A stretch of DNA of 64,000 nucleotides, taken from assembly GCA_000224765.2 (NCBI GenBank), contig AGAU01000132.1:1-64000 (forward strand), given 5' to 3'. Positions within the stretch are counted from its first letter, which is position 1; each line of letters opens with the position of its first letter. The notes beneath the pieces were generated by a model. It was not told the origin of the DNA, ran no database searches, and saw nothing but the letters and a program-made list of their open reading frames with translations. This document shows, piece after piece, positions 8,981 through 17,621 of this stretch. Origin of the DNA: SAR324 cluster bacterium JCVI-SC AAA005 (GTDB lineage Bacteria > SAR324 > NAC60-12). A program made the position numbers and the translations under genes.

Positions 8981-9006
8981 CTGAGTCACTTTTAAAACAA
9001 CGACAG

Positions 9007-10062
9007 ATGGCACAACTAACACGTTTCTTTCGAAAACCGACGCTGACCAGCCTCTCAAAAACCTGCGGCTGAGCGGCCAAGCTCAACCCGGTCGGGTTGA
9101 AAAATCTACTCTCTTCCCTGCCGCAGCAAGCTGATCCAAATCTGCTAGTTGGTTTTGACACTAGTGATGACGCTGGGGTCTATCAACTTAATGATACCCA
9201 GGCGCTGGTCACCACAGCAGACTTTATCACGCCACCCGCCGATGATCCCCGACTCTTTGGTCAGATTGCTGCGGCCAACGCCCTTAGCGACGTGTATGCG
9301 ATGGGAGGACGGCCGCTCACGTGCTTGAACCTACTAGCTTTCCCAGCCAACAAACTGGGACAAGAGGTCCTACACGGCATTATTGCAGGAGCTGCAGGGA
9401 AAATTTTGGAAGCTGGAGCTGTGTTAGTAGGGGGACACAGCATCGAAGATGAAGAGCCCAAGTTTGGCTTGGCGGTTACTGGGATGGTTCATCCCCAAAA
9501 AATCTGGAGGAACAACGGAGCACGAGTCGGCGATGCACTCTTACTAACCAAGTCCTTAGGTAGTGGGGTTTTACTGAATGCCAATCTGAAGGGCTGGGTC
9601 AGTCAGGAAGCAATCGAAGAGTGTTTCCTGCAGTTAGCGACACTCAATCAAGTGGCTGCCGAGACACTACAAGCTTTCAACGTCCATGCAGCAACAGACA
9701 TCACTGGATTCGGACTGGCTGGTCATGCATTGGAGATCGCTCAAGGCTCTGAGGTGACAATCGAAATCGAGACTAAAAAATTGCCTTGGCTACCAGAAGC
9801 AGCAGCTATGTATGAACGGGGAGTAACCACAGGAACTAACCAGGCTAATCGCAAACTGGTGGTGGATGATGTTGAATTTCCAGCTCAGCAGGTGATACAG
9901 GAACTACTGGTTGACCCACAGACCAGTGGAGGTTTATTGGTGAGTGTACCCGCCGAAGAAGCAGAAGCAGCTCTGAGCAAGCTCCACAAAGCTGGAGTGC
10001 CAAACGCCTGTTTGGTCGGGCAAGTAATCCCTAGAGGTGACAAGGGAATTCGATTTTTCTAA
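9007..10062 (+). CDS. selD: selenide, water dikinase SelD, a selenocysteine-containing protein with an in-frame UGA
   Basis: 351 residues if UGA codon 22 (9070-9072) is read as selenocysteine. SelD makes selenophosphate from selenide and ATP, the selenium donor for Sec-tRNA. The N-terminal catalytic segment reads SKTCG-U-AAKL, aligning with the GCGCK motif of E. coli SelD and the Sec/Cys site known in many SelD proteins. The ATP-binding part follows: DDAGVYQL, ADFITPPADDPRLFG and AANALSDVYAMGGRPL. A conventional gene call stops at the UGA and would begin at TTG 9097, deleting the catalytic motif. No strong Shine-Dalgarno precedes ATG 9007. It lies 26 bases after the HicB-like gene. Confidence 0.93.
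9083..9100 (+). promoter_or_regulatory. bacterial SECIS hairpin for the selD UGA
   Basis: TCAACCC and GGGTTGA form a perfect 7-bp stem closed by the loop GGTC. The loop begins 18 bases after the UGA (9070-9072), within the spacing known for bacterial SECIS elements, and has G at its first two positions as SelB recognition normally requires. The hairpin is inside the selD coding region. Confidence 0.85.
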
Positions 10063-10159
10063 TTGAAGCAATATCTCATCTGAAGCCAAAGTATTCATCA
10101 AACAACACAATTTACGTTTTTCACGAACAACAAGTAAGCCTTCATCTAAAGAGCCCACA

Positions 10160-10405
10160 ATGAAAATCATGCTGAAGCCCTTCGCAATGTTGCGAGAATC
10201 TTTACCACTCGAAGCGAAAAATCAAGAATTAGACGCTGGAAGTACTGTCGCTGATCTGCTTGCAAAATTACAGAATAACCACCCTGCGCTGAAACCGGTG
10301 CTCCAGTGCACAAGAGTCGCTTACCAAGACACATATTTGGTTGCTGATGAAGTCTTGGAGGAAGGAGGAGAGTACGCTCTAATTCCGCCGGTGAGTGGCG
10401 GTTGA
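10160..10405 (+). CDS. MoaD/ThiS-family sulfur carrier protein
   Basis: 81 residues with a ubiquitin-like fold and the diagnostic C-terminal Gly-Gly (PPVSGG), which is adenylated and thiocarboxylated by an E1-like enzyme. The body (MLKPFAMLRESLP, STVADLLAKLQNNHP, ALIPPVSGG) fits MoaD, the small subunit of molybdopterin synthase, better than ThiS. It stands alone: no moaE or moeB is near. It is 97 bases downstream of selD on the same strand. Selenoenzymes such as formate dehydrogenase often need both selenium and molybdopterin, but a functional link here is only inference. Confidence 0.85.
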   Translation: MKIMLKPFAMLRESLPLEAKNQELDAGSTVADLLAKLQNNHPALKPVLQCTRVAYQDTYLVADEVLEEGGEYALIPPVSGG

Positions 10406-10416
10406 GAGGTGGAGGA

Positions 10417-10442
10417 AGGTGCCGATTTTGTCGACGGCACCT
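10417..10442. terminator. hairpin between convergent moaD-like and rpsI genes
   Basis: AGGTGCC at 10417-10423 pairs with GGCACCT at 10436-10442, extendable by one G-C pair, around a loop of about ten bases. It fills the 46-base gap between two convergent stop codons, so it probably acts in both directions. There is no long T tract. Confidence 0.6.
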
Positions 10443-10451
10443 GAAAGATGA

Positions 10452-10847
10452 TCAGCGCTTAGAGAATTGATAGCTTTTGCGAGCTCCAGGTCGTCCGTAT
10501 TTTTTACGTTCTACCGCCCGAGCATCGCGTGTTAGGAAGCCTTCTTTCTTCAATTGAGGGCGCAGTTCTTCATTTGCTTCCAGTAGGGCGCGTGAAATAC
10601 CATGCTTGATAGCACCAGCTTGCCCTGACAGACCACCGCCACTAACGTTAATGAAAATATCGAACTGATCACCGTTTTCAGTCAGTTCCAGAGGCTGCCG
10701 AACCACCATTTGTAGAGTGCTTCGACCGAAGTACTGAGTGAGGGGAACTTTGTTGACTAGAATGTTGCCTGTACCCGGTCGCAGATAGACACGAGCAATG
10801 GAAGATTTTCGACGGCCGGTACCGTAGTATTGCACGATTGCGTTCAT
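10452..10847 (-). CDS. rpsI: 30S ribosomal protein S9
   Basis: 131 residues, the normal S9 length. It has [19 protein letters not shown] at the start, VNVSGGG-like [16 protein letters not shown] in the middle, and the canonical basic tail [17 protein letters not shown] that reaches toward the P-site tRNA. It is seven bases downstream of rplM, the near-universal rplM-rpsI operon. Confidence 0.98.
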   Translation of the reverse strand: MNAIVQYYGTGRRKSSIARVYLRPGTGNILVNKVPLTQYFGRSTLQMVVRQPLELTENGDQFDIFINVSGGGLSGQAGAIKHGISRALLEANEELRPQLKKEGFLTRDARAVERKKYGRPGARKSYQFSKR

Positions 10848-10854
10848 AAATGAC

Positions 10855-11307
10855 TCAAATTTCTAACGGTTTGGGTTGCTGAGCCAGATGGGGATGGGCC
10901 GATCCTGCATAAACCTTGAGACGGCGCAACATACCACGGTTGAGGGCGTTCTTGGCCATCATTCCCTTGACAGCTCGCTCAATCAAGGTTTCTGGCTTTC
11001 GGGCTTGTAATTCTTCGAAACGCGCAGACTTGATTCCACCTGGATAGCCTGTGTGGTGATAGTACATCTTCTTCATACTTTTCTGACCGGTCACCTGAAT
11101 TTTTTCTGCGTTGACCACGATCACAAAATCCCCCACATCACTGTGTGGGGCGAACACGGCTTTGTGCTTGCCACGCAATGCACGGGCAATCTGTGTAGCT
11201 ACTCGTCCCAGGGTTTTTCCATCGGCGTCTACGATCCACCAATTGCGTGGATGTTTGTCACCGGCTACGTCTTCTTTGCGTACGAATGGAGTCCTCATAA
11301 CTTTCAT
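10855..11307 (-). CDS. rplM: 50S ribosomal protein L13
   Basis: 150 residues. L13 is an early-assembly large-subunit protein. Visible signatures are [54 protein letters not shown] and [27 protein letters not shown] 11307 is used; an in-frame ATG at 11298 is an alternative. First gene of the rplM-rpsI operon. Confidence 0.98.
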   Translation of the reverse strand: MKVMRTPFVRKEDVAGDKHPRNWWIVDADGKTLGRVATQIARALRGKHKAVFAPHSDVGDFVIVVNAEKIQVTGQKSMKKMYYHHTGYPGGIKSARFEELQARKPETLIERAVKGMMAKNALNRGMLRRLKVYAGSAHPHLAQQPKPLEI

Positions 11308-11412
11308 CTCAAACGGAAACAGCGGCTTCCCGCAGTTCCCTCAGGAGAGCCAGAATATTTGGTAAACTTGGAATCATATGGAAGCTTGGCTGCGAATGCA
11401 AGGATTTTTGTA

Positions 11413-12849
11413 TCAAGCAGCCGTATTTTGCAGCATTTCCGCTCCGATTACTACGTTACGTCCAGCTTCCTTACCTTGGTAAAGGCATTCATCTGCTCGC
11501 TTGAGCAAAATATCTACGTTCTCAGCATCGAAAGGATAGGTGGCAACCCCAAAAGTTGCAGTCAAGTTGCCTGACGGTTGCTGTTCCTGGTAGGGGATCT
11601 CTTCTTCCTCCACTGCCTGGCGCAATTTTTCAGCAATCTTGAAGGCTGCCGGTTTATCGCATTTTGGCAGTAACACAACAAATTCTTCACCACCGAAGCG
11701 AGCCGCTAGGTCACCACGCCGCACACTGCGTTTGAGGATTGCCGCAATCGAAGCCAACACAACGTCTCCCATCTGGTGTCCGTGGGTGTCGTTATAGTGT
11801 TTGAAGTTGTCGACATCAGTGATAATCAACGAGAAGGGCTGACGTTCCTCCGGATACAGCGTGACCAGCGCGTCCAGGAACTCGTCCATACGCCGTCGAT
11901 TGGCCAGGTTGGTCAGCCGGTCGGTATCGGCTGCATGCTCCACCTGCTCCAGTTCCCGTTGTCGATAATAAACTACCTTGAAAGCAGAAAGCTTGTGCCG
12001 TAGATCGAAAGTCGAGTATGGGCGACCAAGAAAATCGCCAACACCCATTTGAGCGAGCTTCTCGCGATTGCTTTCATCGTTGCACCACTCACTGACCGCA
12101 AAAACAGGGCAATTGTGCAAACCCACCGACTCACCGAGGGCTTCGAGTAACTCCTGTTCATCATGGTAGTCATGGTCATAAAGCGGGTCAAGAATGATCA
12201 GATCAAAGCGCCGCTCAGCTGGAGTCTCAATGAATTCCTTGGGACTGGCGTATTCGACGATCTTCATTTCTTTCCAGAGTGTGCTCAGGGTACCTCGGAT
12301 TACTCGTCGCTCCCGGCTATCGATATCTACAATCGCAATGCAAGGTGGCGTAGCATTCCCTTGAGGACGAGCATTCCGTCGTAATTTGGCTTGGGCTTCC
12401 GTAATCCGCAGTTTTTCCGCAAGAATACTGGCAAAGCTGAGGTAAATTGCCGGAATGTGACTCATCTCTTCGGCTACACGAAACACCTCGTTTGGAAACG
12501 CAAGCACACGGGAGTCGACCTCGGCAGTGACGGTCATGGTGCGAGCTTCTGGCGAGAGAATTGCCTGCTCTCCAACTACATCTCCAGGCGACTCCAAGCG
12601 AGAAATGAACTCTCCTTGCGAGGTCACCATTAGTGAACCGTGGAGCAGGATGTACATTTCGGGAGGATTCTTATCGCCCTCATGCACCAACTGCTCATCC
12701 TGAGTCAACATCACGAGCTGTGACAGGCGCAGCATTTCCAGCAGCAGGTTCATCGGAATCTTGCGGAAGTAGCGACGAGCTTTGATCGCCTCGGCGAATA
12801 GGTACAGTTCCGTATGCTCTTCCTGGCGCAACATTGGTATGCGGTTCAT
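11413..12849 (-). CDS. diguanylate cyclase with cNMP-binding and receiver-like domains
   Basis: 478 residues from ATG 12849. Domain order: a cyclic-nucleotide-binding (CRP-like) domain at about 20-140 (LVHEGDKNPPEMYILLHGSL, PGDVVGEQAIL); a response-receiver-like domain at about 165-290 (CIAIVDIDSRER, FDLIILDPLYDHD, with an Asp in the phospho-acceptor position); and a GGDEF domain at about 310-475 with the active-site motif GGEEF and an upstream RRGD that fits the inhibitory RxxD site. The Glu-variant GGEEF is catalytically competent in known cyclases. The predicted activity is c-di-GMP synthesis controlled by a bound nucleotide and possibly phosphorylation. It is cytoplasmic; an open extension to 12924 encodes a hydrophobic stretch but lacks a good start context. 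Confidence 0.88.
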   Translation of the reverse strand: MNRIPMLRQEEHTELYLFAEAIKARRYFRKIPMNLLLEMLRLSQLVMLTQDEQLVHEGDKNPPEMYILLHGSLMVTSQGEFISRLESPGDVVGEQAILSPEARTMTVTAEVDSRVLAFPNEVFRVAEEMSHIPAIYLSFASILAEKLRITEAQAKLRRNARPQGNATPPCIAIVDIDSRERRVIRGTLSTLWKEMKIVEYASPKEFIETPAERRFDLIILDPLYDHDYHDEQELLEALGESVGLHNCPVFAVSEWCNDESNREKLAQMGVGDFLGRPYSTFDLRHKLSAFKVVYYRQRELEQVEHAADTDRLTNLANRRRMDEFLDALVTLYPEERQPFSLIITDVDNFKHYNDTHGHQMGDVVLASIAAILKRSVRRGDLAARFGGEEFVVLLPKCDKPAAFKIAEKLRQAVEEEEIPYQEQQPSGNLTATFGVATYPFDAENVDILLKRADECLYQGKEAGRNVVIGAEMLQNTAA

Positions 12850-12951
12850 GCGATACTCAAGAATCTGGGAACAGGTCGTATATAGAAAGATGAAAAAAAT
12901 GAAAAAACATGCCACGATTCCCAATTAATCGCAAACCCTTGGAGACAAATC

Positions 12952-13722
12952 ATGCTTTCAATAGCTGGATTGCTGATTGCCCCAGGATTGATGTGGGGAT
13001 GGTTATTCTATCGTCTACACCGTTACCAGCGGGCCAGTCTAAGACGATTAGCAGCGCTATTTGTCGGTGGAATGCTCTGTGGACTGATTGCCCTGTTGCT
13101 CAACCACAGTGTTGAAAAGTACACACTTTTTTGGCCCGGAGCCCAGGAAACCTTCCCCTGGATGGACCAAGACTGGCCACTCTATAAAGCTGGTTTCTGG
13201 ATGCTAGTGGGATTCAACGAGGAGACTGCCAAGCTACTTGTACTGTTGTTGCTCAGCTTTCCCACCAGGCATCTGCGTGAGCCCTTTGACGGTATCCTGC
13301 ACGGTGCGGTAGTCGCGCTAGGTTTTGCGACGTTAGAAAATGGCTTCTATCTTCAGCAGTATGGAGTAGGCGTTGTCGCCACTCGGGCTGTGATCACTCT
13401 TCCAGCTCACGCTTTCATGAGTGTGCCTCTGGGTTACTTTGTTGCCAAGGCCCGCCTCAATCAACTTCAGGGAGCGGATGCCGCAGCCGTCACTCGCTTA
13501 TTGTTGGGAGGTTGGCTGATCGCTGCTGTGCTCCACGGGACTTATGACCTCCTGCTATCTTTCGGCTTCTCCAAGTGGGCCTACGCACAGATTGCGCTGA
13601 TGGGACTTTTCAGTCTATGGCTGGGGGTAAGCAACTGGCGTTACTCTGCATACTTGCCAAGTCTGCACAAGTCTCAGCCGAGCAATCGCTGGTTAGCTTT
13701 CCTGCTAGGAAGTCGTTCTTGA
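12952..13722 (+). CDS. PrsW-family intramembrane metalloprotease
   Basis: 256 residues with seven or eight hydrophobic segments. PrsW/CAAX-type motifs are in order: FNEETAKLLVLLLL (Glu-Glu motif, about 94-107), FATLENGFY (about 124-132), HAFMSVPLGY (about 152-161) and LHGTYD (about 196-201). These carry the Glu and His residues expected to bind zinc in the membrane. Family members cleave membrane regulators such as anti-sigma factors. The substrate is unknown; a broken anti-sigma gene lies 6 kb away, without evidence for a link. The 3' end overlaps the convergent DUF1295 gene by 18 bases. Confidence 0.88.
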   Translation: MLSIAGLLIAPGLMWGWLFYRLHRYQRASLRRLAALFVGGMLCGLIALLLNHSVEKYTLFWPGAQETFPWMDQDWPLYKAGFWMLVGFNEETAKLLVLLLLSFPTRHLREPFDGILHGAVVALGFATLENGFYLQQYGVGVVATRAVITLPAHAFMSVPLGYFVAKARLNQLQGADAAAVTRLLLGGWLIAAVLHGTYDLLLSFGFSKWAYAQIALMGLFSLWLGVSNWRYSAYLPSLHKSQPSNRWLAFLLGSRS

Positions 13723-14514
13723 TGAAGTGGGGGCCTTGGGTGGCCAGGGAATGAAAGCACTAGTTCGCTCAATATAATCCTGGTATTCCGGCTTGGCGTC
13801 AACCAGCGTACGTTCCAGGAGCCGTACTCCTGAAACCTGGACAATCAGTCCAGTCATCAACAAAGGACCAATCATTGGCCAATAACTCCCACTGGCCACA
13901 CTGAACAATCCATAACCCCACCAGACCGCAGCATCGCCAAAGTAATTCGGATGACGCGTATACTTCCAAAATCCCTGGTCCAGCACTTTGCCTTTGTTGG
14001 CAGGATTAGCCTTGAATTGTGCCAACTGCCAGTCACCTCCAGCCTCAAAAGCAAAGCCAACTCCCCAGCAAAAGAGTGCCAACGCATCAAACAATCCGAA
14101 AGGATTTTCTTCTGCAGCAACATATGGGACTGCCAGCAAGGGAGCCGAGATGAACCAAAGCAATCCACCCTGTAGTAAAAACACCTGAAAATAACTGAAC
14201 CACCAGTAGCGCTCTGTTCCAAAATTCTGACGAAATTGCTGATAGCGATAATCCTCTCCCTTGCCGTGGTTACGCCAGCCAATGTGCAGGGCAAGTCGTA
14301 GTCCCCAAACCGTCACCAGTCCAAGCAGCAGCGTGGAGCGCCACGAATCAAATTCACACTGCCAGGCGTACCACCAAGTGCAGACCACAAAGCCTGGCCC
14401 CCAGAAAATGTCAACAATACTGGCATTTTTTATCCGGACACTAACTCCCCAGAGGAAGGTGCCCAAAATCATGATAAGGATCAGCGCCTGTAGCCAAATT
14501 TCCCAAAAAGCCAT
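13705..14514 (-). CDS. DUF1295 membrane protein, steroid 5-alpha-reductase-like family
   Basis: 269 residues with about six membrane helices. DUF1295/ICMT-like features are NASIVDIFWGPGFV near residue 30, LRLALHIGWRNHGKGEDYRYQ near 73-93, and the C-terminal WKYTRHPNYFGDAAVWWGYGL, whose RHPNY(F) and WW(G) motifs bind NADPH in reductases of this fold. It is probably a membrane oxidoreductase or methyltransferase acting on a lipid; the substrate is unknown. Thirteen bases separate it from the pcm stop codon upstream, so the two may be cotranscribed. Confidence 0.85.
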   Translation of the reverse strand: MAFWEIWLQALILIMILGTFLWGVSVRIKNASIVDIFWGPGFVVCTWWYAWQCEFDSWRSTLLLGLVTVWGLRLALHIGWRNHGKGEDYRYQQFRQNFGTERYWWFSYFQVFLLQGGLLWFISAPLLAVPYVAAEENPFGLFDALALFCWGVGFAFEAGGDWQLAQFKANPANKGKVLDQGFWKYTRHPNYFGDAAVWWGYGLFSVASGSYWPMIGPLLMTGLIVQVSGVRLLERTLVDAKPEYQDYIERTSAFIPWPPKAPTSSRTTS

Positions 14515-14526
14515 AAATCATCTCTC

Positions 14527-15165
14527 TTACACCAAAGGCACAAAGGCGTAGGAACCGTGGCGGGTGACGTATCGTTTCCCATCACTCTTCTCCGCTCTAG
14601 TCATTACGCAAGAATAGGGATCTCCTACCGGAGCCACGAGAATACCTCCTTCAGCCAATTGCTCCCAGAGATCGTTGGGAAAGTGAGCTGCCGCCGCGGT
14701 GACAATGATTCGCTCAAATGGTGCCAACTCTGGAACGCCAATCTTCCCATCACTGTAACGGATTTCCACATTTTGAATGCCCACTCGACGTATATTCTGA
14801 GAAGCCATTTCAACCAACTCCCTTCGGCATTCCAGTGAGACCACCTGCTTGGCAAGCAGACCAAGCAGGGCAGCGTTGTAACCGCTACCAGCACCGACTT
14901 CGAGCACTCGGTGTTGAGGAGCCAACTCCAGCAAGCGAAGCATCGTCATCACAGTAGTGGGTTGAGAGATGGTCTGGTTAGAGCCAATCGGTAGCGGATA
15001 GTCCATGTAGGCATTTTCCCGGTGAATTGGGCTCACAAACTCTTCTCGAGACAGCTGGTGGAACGCCTTCAGCAAGCGCTCATCCCAAATTACACCAGTG
15101 TCTCGCCAAAATTGCTGTAGTTCTTTTTTTGCCTGAACCAAGGCACTTTCTTCTCGGTCTTTCAT
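14527..15165 (-). CDS. pcm: protein-L-isoaspartate O-methyltransferase
   Basis: 212 residues from ATG 15165 (an open extension to 15240 is Pro/Gly-rich and unlike the family). Pcm uses SAM to methylate isoaspartyl residues in damaged proteins. Visible motifs: Y-PLPIGSNQTISQPTTV for substrate contact, VLEVGAGSGYNAALL as the SAM-binding loop, VVSLECRRELVEMA, and a late EGGILVAPVGD segment. It lies upstream of and probably in an operon with the DUF1295 gene. Confidence 0.95.
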   Translation of the reverse strand: MKDREESALVQAKKELQQFWRDTGVIWDERLLKAFHQLSREEFVSPIHRENAYMDYPLPIGSNQTISQPTTVMTMLRLLELAPQHRVLEVGAGSGYNAALLGLLAKQVVSLECRRELVEMASQNIRRVGIQNVEIRYSDGKIGVPELAPFERIIVTAAAAHFPNDLWEQLAEGGILVAPVGDPYSCVMTRAEKSDGKRYVTRHGSYAFVPLV

Positions 15166-15483
15166 GAAACTCAGGTCAAACAAGGAGGAGGCTGGCAGTA
15201 TTGGCCAGGGAGCAGGTCCGCCTTTTTCTTCTTCACCCAATGTGAAAGCAAATTGGCAAAAGTGTTATGCTGGCCAATGAGCTGACTGCTCTAGGGGATC
15301 GGCTTTCTAAATTAGCCGAAGTGATTCTGATAATATATTCTTGCAATGAATCCAAGCTCGTCACGGTTTGGGCAGACTTTTCTCAAAATGGTATCGGGAA
15401 CTCCTGTAAGATCAACAAATTTTGCAACTGAGCCAGTACCTTCAAGGTCTTTAGAACCGCCACATCGTTTTGCGGGCGCAGCT

Positions 15484-15921
15484 TCAGCTTCCACTGCTAC
15501 CGAAGCCTCCTGCACCTCGGCCGGTTTCTCCCAACTTGCTGACAACTGCCACATTTGCTTCCTCTCGACACCGTAGGATCAGCTGAGCCACTCGACGCCC
15601 AATCAGCCCCGCTGCGGCGTCTGCCCCAGATCCTTCTCCCAAATATCTTAGTGCTAGCCGAATTCGACCTCGGTAATCTGGATCGATGATGCCAACTGAA
15701 TTGGCCAGGATGAAATCCGTCTTTGACAAACTGGAACGAGCAACCACCTCCACATAGTATCCTTCCGGAGGTTCGACCGAGATACCCGTATCTATGAAAA
15801 AAAGTCTCTCATTGTGAGGCTCTAGCGCCATTGCTGTTAGATCAAGCCCCACATCCTTGGGATGAGCCCGCTGAGGAACTGGCATTTCTGGATAATGGAG
15901 TTGCAGACGCAGTGTGGACAT
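15484..15921 (-). CDS. dut: dUTP diphosphatase (trimeric dUTPase)
   Basis: 145 residues with all five trimeric dUTPase motifs in order: HPKDVGLDLTA (1), VARSSLSKTDFI (2; the usual PRSG is ARSS), ANSVGIIDPDYRGRI (3, with the catalytic Asp), RRVAQLIL (4) and GAGGFGSSGS (5). It hydrolyses dUTP to dUMP and pyrophosphate, keeping uracil out of DNA. The 15312-15483 region downstream contains no convincing gene. Confidence 0.95.
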   Translation of the reverse strand: MSTLRLQLHYPEMPVPQRAHPKDVGLDLTAMALEPHNERLFFIDTGISVEPPEGYYVEVVARSSLSKTDFILANSVGIIDPDYRGRIRLALRYLGEGSGADAAAGLIGRRVAQLILRCREEANVAVVSKLGETGRGAGGFGSSGS

Positions 15922-16151
15922 AACTTACTCAGTGAAAAATCAGACCGAGGGTGTAGGAGAGATCTTCTGCATCCAGATCCAAGCGAATGCCTACTACAAC
16001 GCGGTGCTGAGGCGGTGACATCAGAAGCACGACTGAGACCAAGGGCAAAAGAGGCTGCCCTCACCTTTTCAACCAGGGTTTGACACCACCCACTTCCAGA
16101 GTGACTTTAGAGTTTCTTGTTGGCGGGACGAAAAAGGGAGGAGATGCGCTC

Positions 16152-16445
16152 TCAGGTATCATTCAGGTCTCCATCACGGTTGAGATCTGCCAGTAGGACT
16201 ACTTCATCCGAAGAGACCTGTATTGGTATTGGTTCAGCATCATCTCCCGGCGAATATCTAGTCTGGATTAACTCAGTCTTGAGCATCAATAGCAAGCAAT
16301 CCAGTTGGCGTTGATTGGTGGAAGTGGTCTCTTGATTGATGAGTAGAGGGGAGGAGTGCAGCAGCAATCTCTGGGCAGGTGCCAGAAAGATGGCAGCGAC
16401 CGAAGTCACCAGGAGGAGTTCCAGCCAGGTAAAGCTGAATCTCAT
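16152..16445 (-). pseudogene. truncated type IV pilin/pseudopilin-like protein
   Basis: 97 residues starting MRFSFTWLELLLVTSVAAIF, the prepilin N-terminus (cleavage before F/T, conserved Glu at +5, then a hydrophobic helix). The chain runs through a helical stretch and a region ending LADLNRDGDLNDT, then stops. The DxNxDG segment usually precedes further beta strands in minor pseudopilins, so the C-terminus seems lost. It overlaps the bolA start region by four bases. No other pilus or type II secretion gene is close, except a possible PilN/GspL-like relic near 47 kb. Confidence 0.6.
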
Positions 16446-16681
16446 TCCGGCACGAGAGTCTTCAATGAATCGATGGCATGAACTGGTGCACGTTCTCCAG
16501 CCATTAAGTCAGTCAAAGCACCATAGACCAGCCGTTGCTTAGCTAGTAGGCCCTTGCCCTCAAAGGCCGAAGAAATGACTTCCAGAGAGAAGTGACCACC
16601 ACCGCCAGTAACTGCCACATCAGCGTCTGGAAGGGCTTTCTGGACAGCTTGTTTGATTTTTTCACAAAGTTCGGTGCTCAT
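16442..16681 (-). CDS. BolA-family protein
   Basis: 79 residues from ATG 16681 (ATG 16693 is also possible and would overlap the upstream gene). BolA folds are class II KH-like; they pair with monothiol glutaredoxins or Fe-S carriers. The typical signature is present: VAVTGGGGHFSLEVISSAFEGK, LLAKQRLVYGALTDLM and VHAIDSLKTLVP. It is the third gene of fdx-iscA-bolA, which points to Fe-S cluster trafficking. Confidence 0.9.
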   Translation of the reverse strand: MSTELCEKIKQAVQKALPDADVAVTGGGGHFSLEVISSAFEGKGLLAKQRLVYGALTDLMAGERAPVHAIDSLKTLVPE

Positions 16682-16686
16682 CGTTT

Positions 16687-17052
16687 TTACCAAGTGGGTT
16701 GAAAGACGTTTTCCTGAACAGGTGCTTCAAACTGGAAGGAAGTTTTGCAGCCACAGGAAGACTTTGCAGAAGGGTTGTTGAAGCGCAATCCGCGATCCAT
16801 CAAGCTGTAGCTCCAATCAATTTCCGTGTCCTTGATGTAGAGGTAACTCTTCTTATCCACAATGATTTGCATCCCTTGTGATTCAAAATCCAGGTCAAAG
16901 CGAGTCTTGCGAGCATCAAAATCAAAGGTGTAGGTGAATCCAGAGCAACCACCACCCTTGACCCCCACTCGGATGAAAACATTTTCTTCCAACTGCTGCT
17001 CCTGCATAATCTTGCGTATCTCCTTTGCCGCATTTTCAGTCAGCGCAATCAT
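16687..17052 (-). CDS. A-type iron-sulfur carrier (IscA/ErpA/HesB family)
   Basis: 121 residues. The three conserved Cys are present: GGGCSGFTYTF (about residue 36) and SSCGCKTSF near 100-104. MIALTENAAKEIRKIM and FIRVGVKGGG are typical. A-type carriers receive Fe-S clusters and pass them to apo-enzymes. It sits nine bases after fdx and five bases before bolA. The exact subtype (IscA or ErpA) cannot be fixed by eye. Confidence 0.94.
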   Translation of the reverse strand: MIALTENAAKEIRKIMQEQQLEENVFIRVGVKGGGCSGFTYTFDFDARKTRFDLDFESQGMQIIVDKKSYLYIKDTEIDWSYSLMDRGLRFNNPSAKSSCGCKTSFQFEAPVQENVFQPTW

Positions 17053-17061
17053 ATCGTCCTT

Positions 17062-17469
17062 TCAGTGATCTTCACTCACCAGGTTACGGTTCCAATCCGG
17101 AATTTCCACGACTACATCACTCGTCCCATCCGGCACACACTGACAGGCCAGTCGAGAGTTCTGCTGTAGTCCAGGGGCCATGTCCAGCATATCTTCCTCA
17201 TCCTCGGTAGCTTCATTGCAGCTTTCCATTCCAGAACGCACCCAGATGTGACAGGTCGAACAGGCACAGACCCCTCCACAGGAGTGATCAATGTCGAGAC
17301 CGGCTTCCAAGGCACTGGCTAGAAGAGAACCGGGGAGCCCATCCTGAGAATGAGGCAGCAGCTCTGGCTGCACCTCGACCGCTACATCGGCTGGTAAGAA
17401 AGTGACCTTGTAGGGCTTCTGCGGCAGGACAAAATCGGGTTGCTGGATATAGGGATTAACTCCGGACAT
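17062..17469 (-). CDS. fdx: [2Fe-2S] ferredoxin, ISC/adrenodoxin type
   Basis: 135 residues. Cluster ligands are C-x5-C-x2-C (DHSCGGVCACSTCHIWV, about residues 63-72) and a final Cys in RLACQC. EDEEDMLDMAPGL is the acidic helix that contacts partner proteins in the adrenodoxin group. About 20 extra residues precede the usual start. It supplies electrons for Fe-S cluster assembly. First gene of fdx-iscA-bolA; iscS and iscU are not in this window. Confidence 0.92.
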   Translation of the reverse strand: MSGVNPYIQQPDFVLPQKPYKVTFLPADVAVEVQPELLPHSQDGLPGSLLASALEAGLDIDHSCGGVCACSTCHIWVRSGMESCNEATEDEEDMLDMAPGLQQNSRLACQCVPDGTSDVVVEIPDWNRNLVSEDH

Positions 17470-17621
17470 TGTGCTGTTATCTCCTGAAGCAATGCATATT
17501 AAAAGTGTGGTGCCTAGGTTAGCAGATGAAAAACAGGTTGTCTATTTTGGGATCAGCTAAGAATTAGCCACTAATACTTCGTAGCGAAATCAACCCAATT
17601 TTATTTCAAACAACCAAAACG

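Noticed and set aside
9097..10062. TTG start for SelD
   Set aside because: It would remove the catalytic Sec/Cys motif and begins inside the SECIS hairpin.
15312..15483. Protein-like frame downstream of dut on the minus strand
   Set aside because: It reads in a different frame to dut, lacks a good start and has no family; it may be a relic but evidence is too thin.
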